64,000 bases of DNA from contig NZ_VWXK01000003.1 in NCBI RefSeq assembly GCF_011752565.1, positions 62,001 through 126,000 on the forward strand. Direction: 5' to 3'. Both the position numbers and the translations under genes were made by a program. This document shows, piece by piece, positions 10,101 through 17,009 of the stretch. Within the stretch, counting starts at the first letter, position 1; each line of letters opens with the position of its first letter. The stretch comes from Pantoea sp. Ap-967. Lineage in GTDB: Bacteria; Pseudomonadota; Gammaproteobacteria; Pseudomonadales; Pseudomonadaceae. The notes under the pieces are model-generated. The model was not told the origin of the DNA. It saw only the letters and a list, made by a program, of their open reading frames with translations, and did not search any database.

Positions 10101-10782
10101 ACTGATGAGCGTGGAAAGCTCGGTCGAAGACCTCGAACAAGCCCTGGCGGCGCTGCGCGAAGGCCTGGCAGGCCACGAACAGCACTGCGCGGAGCTGCGT
10201 GCGCAGCAGGCCGACGACCAGCGCCGCCAGCAGGCCAGTGCTGCCCTGGCCGGGGAAATCGAACAGGCCTACCAGCAGTGGCAACGCTGGGCGCGCTTGA
10301 ATGCCCTGATCGGCTCGGCCTCAGGCGACGTGTTCCGCAAGATCGCCCAGGGCTACAACCTCGACCTGCTGCTGCACCACGCCAACGCCCAGTTGCGCCA
10401 GCTGGCCCGGCGCTACCGCCTCAAGCGCGGTGGCAGCGCCCTGGGCCTGCTGGTGCTGGACACGGAAATGGGCGATGAGCTGCGCTCGGTGCACTCGCTG
10501 TCCGGTGGCGAGACGTTCCTGGTGTCGCTGGCCCTGGCCCTGGGCCTGGCCTCGATGGCGTCGAGCACGTTGCGCATCGAGTCGCTGTTCATCGACGAAG
10601 GCTTCGGCAGCCTCGACCCTGAATCGCTGCAACTGGCCATGGACGCGCTCGACGGCCTGCAGGCCCAGGGGCGCAAGGTGGCGGTGATTTCCCACGTGCA
10701 GGAAATGCACGAGCGCATTCCGGTGCAGATCCAGGTACGGCGCCAGGGCAATGGCCTGAGTGATGTGGAGGTGTGCGGGTGA
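7138..10782 (+). CDS. sbcC: Exonuclease subunit SbcC
   Basis: 1214 residues: the Rad50-like ATPase of SbcCD. Walker A (G-P-T-G-A-G-K-S) is at 37-44, the zinc-hook C-P-V-C-G at 605-609, the ABC signature L-S-G-G-E at 1121-1125 and Walker B (F-I-D-E) at about 1151-1154. Between the head halves run two long coiled-coil arms with very high Gln, Ala, Leu and Glu content, so the DNA is repetitive in CAG/CTG-type codons. It is longer than E. coli SbcC (about 1050), because the arms are extended. Its start overlaps sbcD and its stop overlaps the downstream GST-like gene. Confidence 0.97.
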   Translation: MKILAIRLKNLASLAGPVDIDFTAEPLASAGLFAITGPTGAGKSTLLDALCLALFGTVPRLNDIGREAKVPDADGEIPTSDPRNLLRRGTGSGFAEVDFVGIDGHRYRARWEANRARDKANGKLQHSRQSLYDLDSEQVLGSGKNEYKQLIEARLGLNFEQFTRAVMLAQSEFGAFLKADDKDRSELLEKLTNTAIYTRLGQRAFSKARETGEAHKALNDRASHLLPMASEARAELDQQLEQALQQLKADQAGERQLEQQRIWLEEQRQLHAQHSAASTALQAAEDGWQQLAEQRLDLQRLERLAPQRHQFHRQQMLAAQLATLGAQIAEQQHRQSELQGATGELEQAQAAACDALAQQQAQHGENAPRLRQAFAGQDTLTRLDEALTAQTTAAQQAEQHVGEGQQHLQQLEENQQRSQQQLALIDTALADSEHLAGLASAWQAYLPQLKQVMLIGGRLAKGREELPGLQAQASQANAQLQGQREHYELLFREAKAEPQALAEQIDLLGGMLQDNRKQQRAVEELSRLHGRELDVRQQLDSLRGRQQQAMQQRQHLIGEGTAAKAELEAAEQALNITRQLLERQRMARNTSVEELRGQLREGEPCPVCGSAEHPFHQPEALLQSLGRHDQAEEDAAQKQVETLNGKLVELRTQLGVVNAQLKDYQQQQQQLGEQLQPLVAQVQAHSLWPALAPQDDKARSAWLDSQLRRLDEEIGKDEKRQSALLALQKDAARLNQQLQAAEQAQQQAQRNLDHQHQALASDEQQLQQGLSDLASVLPDDVLKALGDDPAHAFLALDQQIAQRLQQLEQRKDEQDEQQARQGQLDKLRDQQQARLQALEQARQQLASVDTQRQQAQAALAELLGEHASAEAWQQHLDTQLEQARALDADTAQRLQALHTQGVQLATELKASGQQQQALALECQQLQGDIAQWRAAHPELDDAGLDRLLAMDDAQLGELRQRLESAQKAIEQGRVLFQEREQRLQQHAALMSVESSVEDLEQALAALREGLAGHEQHCAELRAQQADDQRRQQASAALAGEIEQAYQQWQRWARLNALIGSASGDVFRKIAQGYNLDLLLHHANAQLRQLARRYRLKRGGSALGLLVLDTEMGDELRSVHSLSGGETFLVSLALALGLASMASSTLRIESLFIDEGFGSLDPESLQLAMDALDGLQAQGRKVAVISHVQEMHERIPVQIQVRRQGNGLSDVEVCG

Positions 10783-11372
10783 TCCTCTACTCGTTCCGCC
10801 GCTGCCCCTGGGCCATGCGCGCGCGCCTGGCGCTGCGCTATGCCGGCTGTGCGGTGGACATCGTCGAGGTGGCGATGAAGAACAAGCCGCCGGCGTTGCT
10901 GGCGCTGTCGCCCAAGGGCACGGTGCCGGTGCTCGACACCGGTGCCGGGGTACTGGAGGAGAGCCTGGACATCATGCGCTGGGCGCTTGAGCAGCACGAC
11001 CCGCAAGACTGGCGCCTGCAGGCCGACCCGCTGGCGGCGCAGCACGCCGAGGCGCTGATTGCCCGCAACGACAGCACGTTCAAGGCGCAGGTGAACCTGT
11101 ACAAGTATGCCGAGCGCTACCCCGAGCATTCACGCGAGCACTACCGCCAGCAGGCCGAGGCCTGGCTGGCGGAGCTTGAGACGTTGCTTGAAGGCCGGGC
11201 GTTCCTGCTGGCCGAACAGGCGAGCCTGGCCGATGCCGCGCTGTTGCCCCTGATGCGCCAGTTTGCCGGGGTCGAACCGCAGTGGTTCGCCGAGGCGGCT
11301 TATCCGCGGGTGCGGAGCTGGCTGGAGGGGTGGCTGGCGTCGGACCTGTTCAAGTCGGTCATGGCACGTTAG
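10779..11372 (+). CDS. Glutathione S-transferase-fold protein
   Basis: About 197 residues. The N-terminal thioredoxin fold starts I-L-Y-S-F-R-R-C-P-W-A-M, placing a conserved Cys-Pro-Trp at about 9-11, as in GST-N families with a glutaredoxin-like cysteine. The conserved cis-proline element (G-T-V-P-V-L) follows, then E-E-S-L-D-I-M, and an all-helical C-terminal domain with A-D-A-A-L-L-P. The GTG at 10779 is preferred because it overlaps the sbcC stop as GTGA and lies 8 nt after GGAG; a GTG at 10773 is the alternative. The substrate is unknown. It forms the last gene of the sbcDC operon and is followed by a REP pair. Confidence 0.85.
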   Translation: MILYSFRRCPWAMRARLALRYAGCAVDIVEVAMKNKPPALLALSPKGTVPVLDTGAGVLEESLDIMRWALEQHDPQDWRLQADPLAAQHAEALIARNDSTFKAQVNLYKYAERYPEHSREHYRQQAEAWLAELETLLEGRAFLLAEQASLADAALLPLMRQFAGVEPQWFAEAAYPRVRSWLEGWLASDLFKSVMAR

Positions 11373-11397
11373 ACACCTGTCTCAAGCATTTCATGGC

Positions 11398-11518
11398 CCC
11401 TGTAGGAGCGAGCCTTGCTCGCGATGGGCTGCAAAGCAGCCCCGGCAATACGGGCTGCGAAGCTGAAAACCTGGGGCGCTGCGCGACCCATCGCGAGCAA
11501 GGCTCGCTCCTACAGGGT
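11398..11518. repeat. REP inverted pair
   Basis: Arms of about 34 nt (CCCTGTAGGAGCGAGCCTTG... and complement) enclose a ~50-nt spacer that itself contains short GGCTGC/GCAGCC repeats. It separates the sbcDC operon from the convergent small gene and may serve as a bidirectional transcript end. Confidence 0.88.
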
Positions 11519-11534
11519 CCGAGTCAGGCTTGAG

Positions 11535-11711
11535 TCAGTGGCCGTGCTTGGCGCTCAGTGCAGCATGGAAGTTGGCGCTCTGGCGCAGGTACTGCTCGGT
11601 GTAGCTGTGGGTGGCCGATGCCTTGCTGCTGTCGGCATGGGCATGGGCCGGCAGCACCACGGAGGCGGAAATGGCAGAGGCGGCGATCACGGGGAAAAGG
11701 TTGAAGTTCAT
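11535..11711 (-). CDS. Small secreted protein, unknown function
   Basis: A 58-residue protein. The ATG at 11709-11711 is preferred over an upstream in-frame start because GAGGT lies 8 nt before it and because it begins a good signal peptide (M-N-F-N-L-F..., cleavage near A-H-A-H-A). The mature part is only about 32 residues, rich in Ser, His and Ala, with T-E-Q-Y-L-R-Q-S in the middle and an H-G-H end. No family was recognised. It is monocistronic and faces the end of the GST-like gene across a REP pair. A histidine-tipped exported peptide could bind metal, but that is only a guess. Confidence 0.6.
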   Translation of the reverse strand: MNFNLFPVIAASAISASVVLPAHAHADSSKASATHSYTEQYLRQSANFHAALSAKHGH

Positions 11712-11832
11712 GGGGCTGACCTCGACGTTTTGAGTTTGACGTTCAGCCACTTGGGCCTTGGGTCAAACTTACGCCGCCGAGGCGAGCTGCAGAAATTCAT
11801 TGCGCTGGTAGGGATTATCAGCGGTATCGATA

Positions 11833-11860
11833 GTTCACGCCCCCTTCCAGGGGCGTGAAC
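11833..11860 (-). terminator. Hairpin after lactonase-like gene
   Basis: An 11-bp perfect stem (GTTCACGCCCC/GGGGCGTGAAC) with a 6-nt loop lies immediately downstream of the lactonase-like stop on the minus strand. It lacks a long T run, so it is either a weak intrinsic terminator or a 3'-end stabiliser. Confidence 0.5.
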
Positions 11861-11861
11861 G

Positions 11862-13004
11862 CTACTCGATGAACTTGAGGTCCGACGGCGCGTCCTGGGC
11901 GAAGGCCTGCACCGTTTCGCCCAGCTTGCCGCTGCGCGGGTCGCGGCGCATGACCACGATCTGGTTGCTTTTCTGGTTGGCCACCAGCAGGAAGTTGTCG
12001 CTGGGGTCGAGGGCGAATTCCCGTGGGTGATCGCCTTCCACCGAACGGCGCTGCAGGAAACTCAGCTGGCCGTCGTCCTTGCCCACGCTGAATACCACGA
12101 TCTCATTCGCCGTGCCGCGGTTGCTCACGTACAGAAAGCGCCCATCGGCTGACAGGTGCAGCCCGCCGGAGGCTTTCGCCGCAGCGTCCTGGCGCTCGGT
12201 CAGGGGCAAGCGCTGACGCTCAAGCAAGGCATCGTCCTTGACGTCGAACATCACCACTTCGCCGCTCATTTCAAGCGTCAGGTAGGCATGCCGGCCCTTG
12301 GCGTCGAACAGCAAATGGCGCGGACCGCTGCCCGGTGGCAGGTCGACCGCAGCGGGAATCGCCGGGCTCAGCGGGTGTTCGGCGCTGGCGCCGTCGTAAC
12401 GGTAGATGAACACCTTGTCGGCGCCCAGGTCGCAGGCATACACGTGCTGGCCATCCGGCGACAGCACCAGCGAATGCACATGGGCACCGGCCTGGCGTTC
12501 GGGGTTCACCTTGCTGGGGGTGTGCCGCAACTGCTGGACCACCTCCTTGAGCTTGCCGTCCTTGGCCACCGGGATCACCACCAGGCTGCCGCCCGGGTTG
12601 GGGGCAACGGCGTAGTTGGCGACGAACAGGTAGCGCTGGTCACGGCTGAGGCTGGCGTGGGTGGGCTCGTCGCCGCGGCTGGCCACCTGGTTCAGCGGCT
12701 TGATCTCGCCCTTGGCACTGACGCTGAAGCTGCTGACCTGGCCATTGACGGTTTCGTTGACCGCAAACAGCTGGCGCTGGTCGGCCGACAACACCAGCCA
12801 GGAGGGGCTGACACTCTTGACCACCTGCAGCGGCGTGGGCGCGATCTGCCCGGTCTTGGTGTCGAACGTGTAGCGGTAGATGCCCTGGCTTTGACCATCG
12901 GTGTAGCTGCCCACCAGCAGCGTGGCTGCCTGGGCGGTGATTGTCAGGCTCATCAGGCTAGCGGTCAGCAGGCTCGTCCAGGTCCGGTTCTTCATCGTCT
13001 TCAT
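11862..13004 (-). CDS. Beta-propeller lactonase-family protein (secreted)
   Basis: About 380 residues with a Sec signal peptide (M-K-N-R-T-W-T-S-L-L..., cleavage after A-Q-A). The mature part has seven-bladed propeller repeats of the 6-phosphogluconolactonase (Pgl/YbhE) type: L-L-V-G-S-Y-T-D-G near the start, G-P-R-H-L-L-F in the middle, and D-H-P-R-E-F-A-L-D-P near the end. Because it is exported, a role in the cytoplasmic pentose-phosphate pathway is unlikely; a periplasmic lactonase or carbohydrate-binding role is more plausible. Start choice is uncertain: ATGs at 13004 and 12995 and a GTG at 13022 are in frame. All of them lie inside the 3' end of the upstream DUF5629-like gene, so the two genes overlap by about 40-60 nt. 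Confidence 0.82.
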   Translation of the reverse strand: MKTMKNRTWTSLLTASLMSLTITAQAATLLVGSYTDGQSQGIYRYTFDTKTGQIAPTPLQVVKSVSPSWLVLSADQRQLFAVNETVNGQVSSFSVSAKGEIKPLNQVASRGDEPTHASLSRDQRYLFVANYAVAPNPGGSLVVIPVAKDGKLKEVVQQLRHTPSKVNPERQAGAHVHSLVLSPDGQHVYACDLGADKVFIYRYDGASAEHPLSPAIPAAVDLPPGSGPRHLLFDAKGRHAYLTLEMSGEVVMFDVKDDALLERQRLPLTERQDAAAKASGGLHLSADGRFLYVSNRGTANEIVVFSVGKDDGQLSFLQRRSVEGDHPREFALDPSDNFLLVANQKSNQIVVMRRDPRSGKLGETVQAFAQDAPSDLKFIE

Positions 13005-13248
13005 CCGGGGCACGCAAGGCACTCATACAGATTAGACGATGCTCGCCCTGGGCATCGGCCAGTTGCCATTCATCACCGTTGGCAACCGCAGCAGCGACTT
13101 GCTCCGGGGTAAAGGACCAGCGACGGTGCTGGCGGCCGTCCATGCATTCGACGGTAAGGCCGTTGGCGTCGCAGGTGAAGTCGAAGGCATGCAGGCCGTC
13201 GATCAGGAGCATGTCGCAGGATGCGAGGGCGGTGGCGAGGGAAGACAT
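12958..13248 (-). CDS. DUF5629-like small protein
   Basis: A 96-residue soluble protein starting M-S-S-L-A-T-A-L. It has a compact alpha/beta pattern (L-L-I-D-G-L-H-A-F-D-F, then V-E-C-M-D-G-R-Q and R-W-S-F-T-P) and a very acidic tail (D-E-D-D-E-E-P-D-L-D-E-P). This resembles small Pseudomonas proteins filed as DUF5629; the family name is from memory. The acidic tail is encoded by the DNA that also holds the lactonase-like start in another frame, so this overlapping end may be translated twice. No function is known. Confidence 0.7.
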   Translation of the reverse strand: MSSLATALASCDMLLIDGLHAFDFTCDANGLTVECMDGRQHRRWSFTPEQVAAAVANGDEWQLADAQGEHRLICMSALRAPDEDDEEPDLDEPADR

Positions 13249-13283
13249 GGGAATACCGTTTGAAAATGAGCTGGCAGTATAAC

Positions 13284-13310
13284 CGTTGGGGCCGCGACGC
13301 GGCCCCAACG
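13284..13310 (-). terminator. GC-rich hairpin after RND gene
   Basis: A 12-bp perfect stem (CGTTGGGGCCGC/GCGGCCCCAACG) with a GAC loop sits just downstream of the RND exporter stop on the minus strand. No T run follows, so confidence in intrinsic termination is moderate. Confidence 0.55.
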
Positions 13311-13312
13311 AT

Positions 13313-15712
13313 TCAATGGGCGAAGATCGAACCACCCTGTTTGCCCGCCATTTTCTCCGGCTTGATCAGGAATCGCGCCAGCGCCGGCAGCAGCCACAGC
13401 GCGCCAAACATGTTCCACAGCAGCATGAAGGTCAGCATCAAGCCCATGTCGGCCTGGAACTTGATGGCCGAGAAGATCCAGGTGCACACGCCAATGGCCA
13501 GGCACAGGCCAGTGAACAGCACCGCTTTACCTGTCGAGCGCAGGGTCTGGTAATAGGCTTCCTGCAACGGCAACCCGGCGCGCAGGAAGCTTTCCAGGCG
13601 GCTGTAGATGTAGATGCCGTAGTCCACGCCAATGCCCACGCCCAGGGCCACCACCGGCAAGGTGGCAACCTTCACGCCAATGCCCATGAACGCCATCAGC
13701 GCGTTACCCAGCACCGAGGTGAGCACCAGCGGCAGCACGATGCACAGGGTGGCGGCGAATGAGCGGAAGGTGATCATGCACATCACCGCCACGCACAGGT
13801 AGACCAGGATCAGGATGGTCAACTCGGCCGACTTGATCACCTCGTTGGTGGCGGCCTCGATCCCGGCGTTACCGGCGGCCAGGAGGAACTGCAGGCCCTG
13901 CTTGTCATGGCTGTCGGCAAAGGCCTTGGCCACGCTGGTCACCCGTTCCAGGGTTTCGGCCTTGTGGTCGTTGAGGAACACCAGCACCGGCGCCAGCGAG
14001 CAGTCGGCGTTGTACAGGCCGTCGGCACGGGCGATGGAGTTGTTCAGCACGTCCGGGTTGCGCGAAAGGGTTTCCCATTTCAGGCTGCCCTCGTTCATGC
14101 CCTTGATTACCTGCTTGGACACCGTCACCAGGGAAATGGCCGACTGCACGCCCGGGGTGTTCTCCATGGTCCACATCAACTCGTCGACCGGCGCCATGGT
14201 CGAGTGGATCGAGCAGCTTTCCGGCGGGGTCTTGACCATGATCACCAGCACATCGGAACTGGTGGAATAGTTGCTGATGATGAAGTTGTTGTCCTGGTTG
14301 TAGCGCGAGTCGGGGCGCAGCTCCGGCGCGCCCTGGTCGAGGTCGCCGATCTTCAGGTTCTGGCTGTACCACAGGCCGCCAGCGAACATCACCAGGGCCA
14401 GGGCAATCGACACCGGCGCCACCTTGGCACTGGCGAAGTTCGACAGCAGGCGCCAGAACGGGTGCTCGCAGGTCGCGTCCTTCTTGCTGCGTTCGATGGC
14501 CTTCTTGCTGATGCCAACGTAGGAAATAGCCACCGGCAGCAGGATCAGGTTGGTGAAGACGATCACCGCCACGCCAATCGAGGCGCCGATGGCCAGCTCC
14601 CGGATCACCCCGATGTCGATGATCAGCAAGGTGATGAAGCCCACCGCGTCGGCGAGAATGGCGATCATCCCCGGCAGGAACAACTGGCGGAAGGTGCGCC
14701 GGGCGGCGGTCAGGGCGTTGTCGGCGTCGCTGGACTGCAGGGCGATGCCGTTGATCTTCTGCACCCCGTGGGAAATGCCGATGGCGAAGATCAGGAACGG
14801 CACCAGCATCGAGTAGGGATCCAGGCCGAAGCCCACGGCATGCATCAGGCCCAGCTGCCACACCACCGCCACCAGGGTGGTGATGAGCACGGCAACGGTG
14901 CTGCGGATGCACCAAGTAAACCAGTACAGCAGCACCCAGGTAATCGCCAGGGCCACGCCGAAGAACATCGCCACCATCACCAGGCCATCGATCAGGTCGC
15001 CGACCTTCTTGGCAAAACCGATGATGTGGATTTTCACGTTGGGGTTCTGCGCCTGGAACTTGTCGCGGATTTTCTCCTCCAGTTGGTGCGAGAACTGCTG
15101 GTAGTCGAGCTTCACCTGCCGGCCGGGGTCCTGCGGGTCGGGGAAGCTTTCCAGCAGCGGCACGTCGACGATGCTGGACTTGAAGTTGTTACCCACCAGG
15201 CGCCCCACCTGGCCCGACTTGAGCACGTTGTCGCGCAGGCTGTCGAGGCTGTCCTGGGAGCCGTTGTAGGTGTTGGGAATCACCTCGCCACCGGAGAAGC
15301 CCTCCTCGGTGACCTCGCTCCAGCGCACGCTGGGGCTCCACAGCGATTTCAGCCCGGCGCGGTCGACGCCGGGGATGTAGAACACCTCGTCGTGGATCTG
15401 GCGCAGGGTCTCCATGTAGTCCTTGTCGAAAATGTCGCCGTTGACCGCCTCCACCGAAATGCGCACGGTGTTGCCGAGGTTGGCCAGGTCGTTGCGGTGT
15501 TCCATCATCTGTTCGATGAAGGGGTGCTGCAGCGGGATCATCTTCTCGAAACTGGTCGAGGGGCGAATCTGCGTGGCCTGCCAGAACAGGAAGATGCTGA
15601 CCAGCAGGCACAGGGCGATGACCACCGGGCGGTTGTTGAAGATCAGGCGTTCGAGCAGCGTGGCCTTGTCCTGGTGGTGCGGGTGCATGGTGATGCTCTC
15701 CCTGCTGGTCAT
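13313..15712 (-). CDS. RND-superfamily exporter (MMPL type)
   Basis: 799 residues, inner membrane. After a cytoplasmic start, one span (about 30-50) is followed by a large periplasmic loop, then five grouped spans (about 230-420), a second span and periplasmic domain, and a second group of spans near the C-terminus: the two-fold RND layout of MMPL/hydrophobe exporters (about 800 residues) rather than HAE1 drug pumps (about 1040). The start at 15712 has a perfect AAGGAGGT six bases upstream and overlaps the YCF48 stop as ATGA; a second ATG at 15688 also has a fair ribosome site. Related proteins move lipids, hopanoids or sterol-like molecules. The substrate here is unknown. No membrane-fusion or outer-membrane channel gene is next to it. 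Confidence 0.88.
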   Translation of the reverse strand: MTSRESITMHPHHQDKATLLERLIFNNRPVVIALCLLVSIFLFWQATQIRPSTSFEKMIPLQHPFIEQMMEHRNDLANLGNTVRISVEAVNGDIFDKDYMETLRQIHDEVFYIPGVDRAGLKSLWSPSVRWSEVTEEGFSGGEVIPNTYNGSQDSLDSLRDNVLKSGQVGRLVGNNFKSSIVDVPLLESFPDPQDPGRQVKLDYQQFSHQLEEKIRDKFQAQNPNVKIHIIGFAKKVGDLIDGLVMVAMFFGVALAITWVLLYWFTWCIRSTVAVLITTLVAVVWQLGLMHAVGFGLDPYSMLVPFLIFAIGISHGVQKINGIALQSSDADNALTAARRTFRQLFLPGMIAILADAVGFITLLIIDIGVIRELAIGASIGVAVIVFTNLILLPVAISYVGISKKAIERSKKDATCEHPFWRLLSNFASAKVAPVSIALALVMFAGGLWYSQNLKIGDLDQGAPELRPDSRYNQDNNFIISNYSTSSDVLVIMVKTPPESCSIHSTMAPVDELMWTMENTPGVQSAISLVTVSKQVIKGMNEGSLKWETLSRNPDVLNNSIARADGLYNADCSLAPVLVFLNDHKAETLERVTSVAKAFADSHDKQGLQFLLAAGNAGIEAATNEVIKSAELTILILVYLCVAVMCMITFRSFAATLCIVLPLVLTSVLGNALMAFMGIGVKVATLPVVALGVGIGVDYGIYIYSRLESFLRAGLPLQEAYYQTLRSTGKAVLFTGLCLAIGVCTWIFSAIKFQADMGLMLTFMLLWNMFGALWLLPALARFLIKPEKMAGKQGGSIFAH

Positions 15713-16734
15713 GGCCGCACCTCCTTGGCAGGCAGGTCCGCACCGTCGGCGCCGGCCAGGTGGACGCCACCCTGCCCCACCAGCAGCAGGCCGCCATTGG
15801 CCAGGCCGCTGACGCCGGCCAGGGCGATGCGGTCGGCGCGGTTGTAGACGCTGAAGTTCTGCCCGTCATCGGTGCTGCGCAGCACGCTGCCGCCATTACC
15901 CACCAGCACCAGGCTGCCGTCTTCGACAAGCGTAGCGCCTGCCAGGCCGAATTCGAGCTCGCCGCGTGCGGCCTTGAGGGCGATGGGCTGCCAGCTGTCA
16001 CCGAAGTCGGTGGAGCGGAACAGATTGCCGCGCAGGCCGTAGGCCAACAGGGTGCGCGGCGCGGCAGTGCCGATCACGCCGAACAGCGAGCCCTCGTAGG
16101 GGCCCTGGACCTTGGCCCAGGTTTGCCCGTTGTCGCTGGAGCGGAACATGCCGCCCTGCTCGCCGACGATGAACAAGCCGGCATCGCGCACCCGGGTGAT
16201 GCCGTTGAGGTGCAGTTGGTCGGGGTTGTCCAGGCGCTCGGCGATGTCATTCCAGCGCTGGCCGCCATCGGTGGTTTCCAGCAACGCCCCGTAGGCGCCC
16301 ACGGCAAAGCCGTGCTGGGCGTCGAGGAAGGTCAGGTCGAGCAGGGGCGCTTCGCGGGCAAGGTCTTCGAACTGCTTGCTCCAGGTTGCGCCGCCGTCGT
16401 TGCTGGCCAGCACCTGGGCATCGTGGCCTACCGCCCAGCCGCGTTTGTCGTCGAGGAAGAACACGGCGGTGAGCAACTGCCGGGTAGGCACCCGGGCCTG
16501 GGTCCACGTGGCGCCCTGGTCGTCGGAGAACAGGATATGCCCGCGATCACCCACCACCACCAGGCGCTTGCCGGCATGGGTGGCGCCGATCAACAGGCTC
16601 TGGCTGGCCTTGGCCGATTCGGTGGAGTATTCGTCGGCGCCAGCAGCTTGCGCGCTGTCGGCCCACATGCCCAGTGCCAGCGCCAGCATCGCACCGGCCG
16701 CCAGCGGCCAGGCACCACGCCTGGCTCGCGTCAT
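15709..16734 (-). CDS. YCF48/BNR-type beta-propeller protein (secreted)
   Basis: About 341 residues with a signal peptide (cleavage after A-Q-A) and repeated S-x-D-x-G-x-T-W Asp-box motifs (for example D-D-Q-G-A-T-W, N-D-G-G-A-T-W, T-D-G-G-Q-R-W, S-D-N-G-Q-T-W) spaced by about 45 residues, the mark of the photosystem II stability/YCF48-like propeller. In non-photosynthetic bacteria such proteins are often encoded next to RND exporters, as here, and presumably assist the exporter or bind its cargo in the periplasm. The ATG at 16734 is preferred because AAGGAG lies six bases upstream; in-frame ATGs at 16755 and 16749 are alternatives. It is translationally coupled to the exporter. Confidence 0.84.
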   Translation of the reverse strand: MTRARRGAWPLAAGAMLALALGMWADSAQAAGADEYSTESAKASQSLLIGATHAGKRLVVVGDRGHILFSDDQGATWTQARVPTRQLLTAVFFLDDKRGWAVGHDAQVLASNDGGATWSKQFEDLAREAPLLDLTFLDAQHGFAVGAYGALLETTDGGQRWNDIAERLDNPDQLHLNGITRVRDAGLFIVGEQGGMFRSSDNGQTWAKVQGPYEGSLFGVIGTAAPRTLLAYGLRGNLFRSTDFGDSWQPIALKAARGELEFGLAGATLVEDGSLVLVGNGGSVLRSTDDGQNFSVYNRADRIALAGVSGLANGGLLLVGQGGVHLAGADGADLPAKEVRP

Positions 16735-16896
16735 CACCCGCTCCTTCATGACCATCCCCTGTTGTGTTCTTCTTGGTGGGTCTGTGCTGTGAAAAGCCTG
16801 TGCTAGAGGCTTGCCGTAGCCTGGAGGGATCGTATCGGGGAAGGTTGCGCGATTACAACGGACAAGACGTTATGTTTTGTTAACCGGGAAAAAGCT

Positions 16897-16995
16897 GGGG
16901 CCGCTTTGCGGCCCATCGCAGGCAAGCCAGCTCCTACAGGGGTTCGATTAGCCTGTAGGAGCTGGCTTGCCTGCGATGGGCTGCACAGCAGCCCC
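16897..16995. repeat. REP inverted pair, second sequence type
   Basis: Arms of 30 nt (GCCCATCGCAGGCAAGCCAG... and complement) around an 11-nt centre, with outer GGGGCC...GGGCTG extensions. The core GCAGGCAAGCCAGCTCCTAC differs from the CGGGCAAGCCCGCTCC type seen elsewhere in the window. It lies at the 3' end of pepN; the rest of the 275-nt gap before the YCF48 gene holds no gene that I can see. Confidence 0.88.
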
Positions 16996-17009
16996 AGAAT
17001 CGACCAGGC

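Noticed and set aside
13907..15847. Plus-strand frame opposite the RND exporter
   Set aside because: His/Gln/Val-rich shadow with no motif; the minus-strand frame has clear spans and a perfect ribosome site.
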